Under the pieces are notes generated by a model. The model was not told the DNA's origin. It saw nothing but the letters and a program-made list of their open reading frames with translations, and did not search any database. A stretch of DNA of 64,000 nucleotides from Leptolyngbya sp. KIOST-1 (GTDB taxonomy: Bacteria; Cyanobacteriota; Cyanobacteriia; Phormidesmidales; Phormidesmidaceae): assembly GCF_000763385.1 (NCBI RefSeq), contig NZ_JQFA01000002.1, positions 3,348,001 to 3,412,000 of the forward strand. The letters are read 5' to 3'. Of this stretch, positions 61,451 through 64,000 are shown one piece after another. The stretch's first letter is position 1, and each line of letters starts with the position of its first letter. A program made the position numbers and the translations under genes.

Positions 61451-64000
61451 ATGCCATCTTCCCCAACCGCCGCCGCCCTCCGCGCCAATCTGGTGCAGTC
61501 CTACCAAAAGCTTGCCGACCGCGAGCGCGAGTTGGTGCAGCTGTATTCCATCATTTATGCCCCGATCGGCAAGGCAAAGCTGCTCGACTGCCTCAACCTC
61601 TATTTTGAGAGCGCCGAAAAGCCCAGCCTTGCGGGGCCGCATCTGCTCAACCCGCTCATAACTCGCCTGAACGGCAAACGCCTGCTGGTTACCCACACCA
61701 CCTACGGCCCTCAGTGCCACCCGCTGCTGGTCGAAATTGCTACCCGCGACGCCATTCACCAGGGTCGCTTTGAGCCCATGGTCAGGGCGGTGCAGACCAG
61801 GCTACCGATTCGCACCCACGGCTGGAACCAGAGCCTGCGCTATTTTCAAACCGAGGACGAGTTTCTGCGCGAGGTCCGCATCGGCCTTTACCGCCACGAC
61901 TGGGACTACATCGAGCAGCAGTTTGACGCCTACTACAGCAACCCCTACACCTCGGGCCGCATATCCATGGCCCAGGTGTTTGATCTGATTTGCAACAACC
62001 CCTTCGATCGCGACTGGTTCCTCACCCTCAAGCAGGAGCCCAACCTCTACGAGGCCGCCCTGGGCAGCCTCTGCTCTAACTCGCTGATGGCCCTGACCCC
62101 AGCGGCAGAAGCCACAGCCCTGCTGCATCAAGAATGCACCCAGCCCAACTCCACCGTCTCCGATCGCCTGAAGGGCATCTGGATTGAGCAACTGATCGCC
62201 CAGGGGCAATTGGAGGAGGCCGATACCGCTCTGCAAACCTTCGCCGACGAAGACCCGATCGAGGTGCTGCTGCACCAGAGTTGGCTGAGCTGCCTGCAGG
62301 GCGACTACGACCACACCGTTCAGGCTGGCGCTGTCGCCCTCAAGCTGCTCAAGAAAAGCACCGGCAAGCGCAAAATCTACTTCGACACCGTGCCCGGTCT
62401 GTTTCTCTTGCTGGCGCTCATTCAAGAGGGATCCTCCGCCAGCCTCAAAGAAGCCGAGGGCCACGCCCACATCATTGCTGAGCAGGGCTATCGCCACTGG
62501 ATGAGCGTGATCTATAGCTGTCTGGAGAAAGTTGCCCAGGTGCTCCAGGGCAACACGGCGGCCAAGCGCTACCTGACCAACACCCCCGTCAGCAGCCTCG
62601 ACAACGCCAGCAGCTTTGAAACGCTGATCGACATGCTGTGCCTCTACTGGGTCGATCTGGAGAATGCCCGGGAACGGTTGCCCGACATTGCCAAGGAGTT
62701 TTACCAGGCCGCCATCGCCGCCGGGTACGACTGGCTTGCCCTGGAGGCCGCCGAGCTGCTGGCCCGTCTGACTGAGGACGATAGCTACGCCCAGAAAGTA
62801 GCGGAACTGCGCCAAAAAACGGGCCTTCGCCCTCTGATTGACATTGTTACCCCCAAGCAGCCCTGGGAGCTGTCGCTAACGGCGCTGATGGGCCTCAGCC
62901 CCACCCCATCCTCTACCCCGACGAAGGCGGCCCCTAGCGAGTATCGGCTGGCCTGGTTTTTGACCATCTATTCCGCCGAGACCTGGCTGCTCCAGCCCAA
63001 GGAGCAAAAGATCAGCGTGAAGGGCGGCTGGAGCAAAGGCCGCGCGATCGCCCTCAAGCGCCTCAAGTACGAAGCCGATAAGCTCGGCTACCTCACCCCC
63101 CAGGATCGCGACATCTGCGCTCACCTCACCACCGATCCCTACAGCTACGGCTACGACAACTACACCTTCAAGCACCAGGCGCTGCTGGCCCTGGTTGGGC
63201 ACCCGCTGGTGTTCTGGGAAGACTCGCCCACCACTCGGGTGGACGTGGTGAAGGGAGAACCGGCCCTGCTGGTGCGTCAGACCCGAGCGGGCAAGCTGGC
63301 GATTTCGCTGACGCCGGAAGCGGTGGGAAAAAATGCGATCGCCCTGGTCAAAGAGACCCCCACCCGGCTCAAGGTGGTTGAGTTTACTGCCCAGCACCAC
63401 CGCATTGCCGAAGTGCTGGGGCCAAAAAACGCCCTGGAGGTGCCCGAAAGCGCCAAAGAGCAGGTGCTCGCCGCCATCAACGCCGTCGCAGGCCTGGTTA
63501 CCGTGCATTCCGACATCGGTGGCGGCGTGGCCGATGCCGAAGAGGTCGAAGCCCAGCCCCAGCCCCACCTGCACCTGCTGCCCGCTGGTGAAGGGCTCAA
63601 GGTTTCCCTGCTTACCCGGCCCTTTGGCGAGGACGGTCCCTACTACCGACCGGGCACAGGCGGCGAAATGGTGATTGCCGAAATCGACGGTCGCCGTCTG
63701 CAAACCCACCGCAACTTGCAAGCAGAGAAAAAAATGGCCCGCGCCCTGGAAAAGGCCTGCCCCACCCTGCAACGGCTGGAGGACACCGACGGCGAGTGGC
63801 TGATCGACAGTCCGGAGGACTGCCTGGAACTGCTGGTGGAACTCCAGGAGGTGGGTGACCTGGCCGTCGTGGAATGGCCCGAAGGGGAAAAAATGCGGAT
63901 CGCCAGCCGGGTTGGCCTCAGCCAGTTCAAGGTGCAAATTCAGCGCCAGCGCGACTGGTTTGCCGCCAGCGGCGAGCTGCAAATCAGCGATGACGAGGTG
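61451..64000 (+). CDS. Second SNF2-type helicase, N-terminal 850 residues
   Basis: ATG 61451 (MPSSPTAAALRANLVQSYQK), open to the window end. The visible part is the long N-terminal region typical of large bacterial SNF2 proteins: helical repeats with FDLICNNPFDRDWFLTLKQE, then a beta-rich SNF2-associated section (YNFKH-like YDNYTFKHQALLALVGHPLV). It ends on the junction motif RDWFAASGELQISDDEV that normally precedes the ATPase motor. The motor itself lies beyond the window, so this is an inference from family layout. Clearly different from the 7619 protein. Confidence 0.82.
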   Translation, partial: MPSSPTAAALRANLVQSYQKLADRERELVQLYSIIYAPIGKAKLLDCLNLYFESAEKPSLAGPHLLNPLITRLNGKRLLVTHTTYGPQCHPLLVEIATRDAIHQGRFEPMVRAVQTRLPIRTHGWNQSLRYFQTEDEFLREVRIGLYRHDWDYIEQQFDAYYSNPYTSGRISMAQVFDLICNNPFDRDWFLTLKQEPNLYEAALGSLCSNSLMALTPAAEATALLHQECTQPNSTVSDRLKGIWIEQLIAQGQLEEADTALQTFADEDPIEVLLHQSWLSCLQGDYDHTVQAGAVALKLLKKSTGKRKIYFDTVPGLFLLLALIQEGSSASLKEAEGHAHIIAEQGYRHWMSVIYSCLEKVAQVLQGNTAAKRYLTNTPVSSLDNASSFETLIDMLCLYWVDLENARERLPDIAKEFYQAAIAAGYDWLALEAAELLARLTEDDSYAQKVAELRQKTGLRPLIDIVTPKQPWELSLTALMGLSPTPSSTPTKAAPSEYRLAWFLTIYSAETWLLQPKEQKISVKGGWSKGRAIALKRLKYEADKLGYLTPQDRDICAHLTTDPYSYGYDNYTFKHQALLALVGHPLVFWEDSPTTRVDVVKGEPALLVRQTRAGKLAISLTPEAVGKNAIALVKETPTRLKVVEFTAQHHRIAEVLGPKNALEVPESAKEQVLAAINAVAGLVTVHSDIGGGVADAEEVEAQPQPHLHLLPAGEGLKVSLLTRPFGEDGPYYRPGTGGEMVIAEIDGRRLQTHRNLQAEKKMARALEKACPTLQRLEDTDGEWLIDSPEDCLELLVELQEVGDLAVVEWPEGEKMRIASRVGLSQFKVQIQRQRDWFAASGELQISDDEV

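Overview
The window is about 64 kb of a GC-rich cyanobacterial chromosome, probably from a filamentous Leptolyngbya/Nodosilinea-like organism. This rests on three things. The octamer GCGATCGC/GGCGATCG (HIP1) occurs throughout. Cyanobacteria-enriched families are common: four Uma2/DUF820 genes, DUF29, DUF4058, DUF4347, a Tll0287-like haem sensor and an Asr1405-like small protein. G-rich heptanucleotide repeats are also frequent. The genus is inference.

Layout. 1-1314: 3' end of a catalase-peroxidase gene and a secreted Cu/Zn superoxide dismutase. 1450-7537: an ABC export system (ATPase, double-FtsX permease, membrane-fusion protein), with an antisense Uma2-DUF29 pair between ATPase and permease. 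7619-10831: SNF2-type helicase. 10901-12979: two small exported proteins and an AraC regulator. 13710-31762: an organosulfate/phosphoester island. It holds three secreted type I sulfatases, a Tat-exported 5'-nucleotidase, an MFS transporter, a run of small membrane proteins (UPF0114, DUF1622, three DUF202), a DUF202-SBF transporter fusion with a heptad-repeat tail, and a secreted formylglycine-generating enzyme (FGE) that would activate the sulfatases. A shared element lies upstream of two of the sulfatases, and a 66-bp hairpin repeat punctuates gene ends.

31988-33997: tRNA-Val(GAC) followed by an AT-richer 1.8-kb islet bounded by a 91-bp duplication of the 5' half of the tRNA. 33997-37620: cell-wall enzymes (SpoIID-like; amidase plus glucosaminidase) and a GNAT acetyltransferase. 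37764-56734: housekeeping genes (rmuC, alpha-amylase, truB, msrA, a GntR regulator, mmsA) mixed with a scarred accessory zone. That zone has two IS66-family insertions with perfect 8-bp target duplications, whose interiors are replaced by unrelated gene pieces (type III CRISPR csx10-like and cas1; nadD, pncB-like tail, selO). It also has an 863-bp duplicated nucleotidyltransferase segment splitting a DUF4347 gene, a DUF4058 gene split by IS66, and a HicAB pair. Some of these joins may be assembly or amplification artefacts.

56996-64000: AEC transporter, AlkA-type glycosylase, Fur regulator with a nearby Fur-box-like site and a Dps ferritin, a translationally coupled three-gene operon (Asr1405-like, thioredoxin-like [2Fe-2S] protein, a 35-residue membrane peptide), and the 5' part of a second SNF2 helicase running off the window.

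The most coherent system is 11966-31762. FGE would convert the active-site Cys of the exported sulfatases to formylglycine, the sulfatases and 5'-nucleotidase would release sulfate and phosphate outside the cytoplasm, and the MFS and SBF carriers are candidates for moving products or substrates. No CRISPR array was seen.
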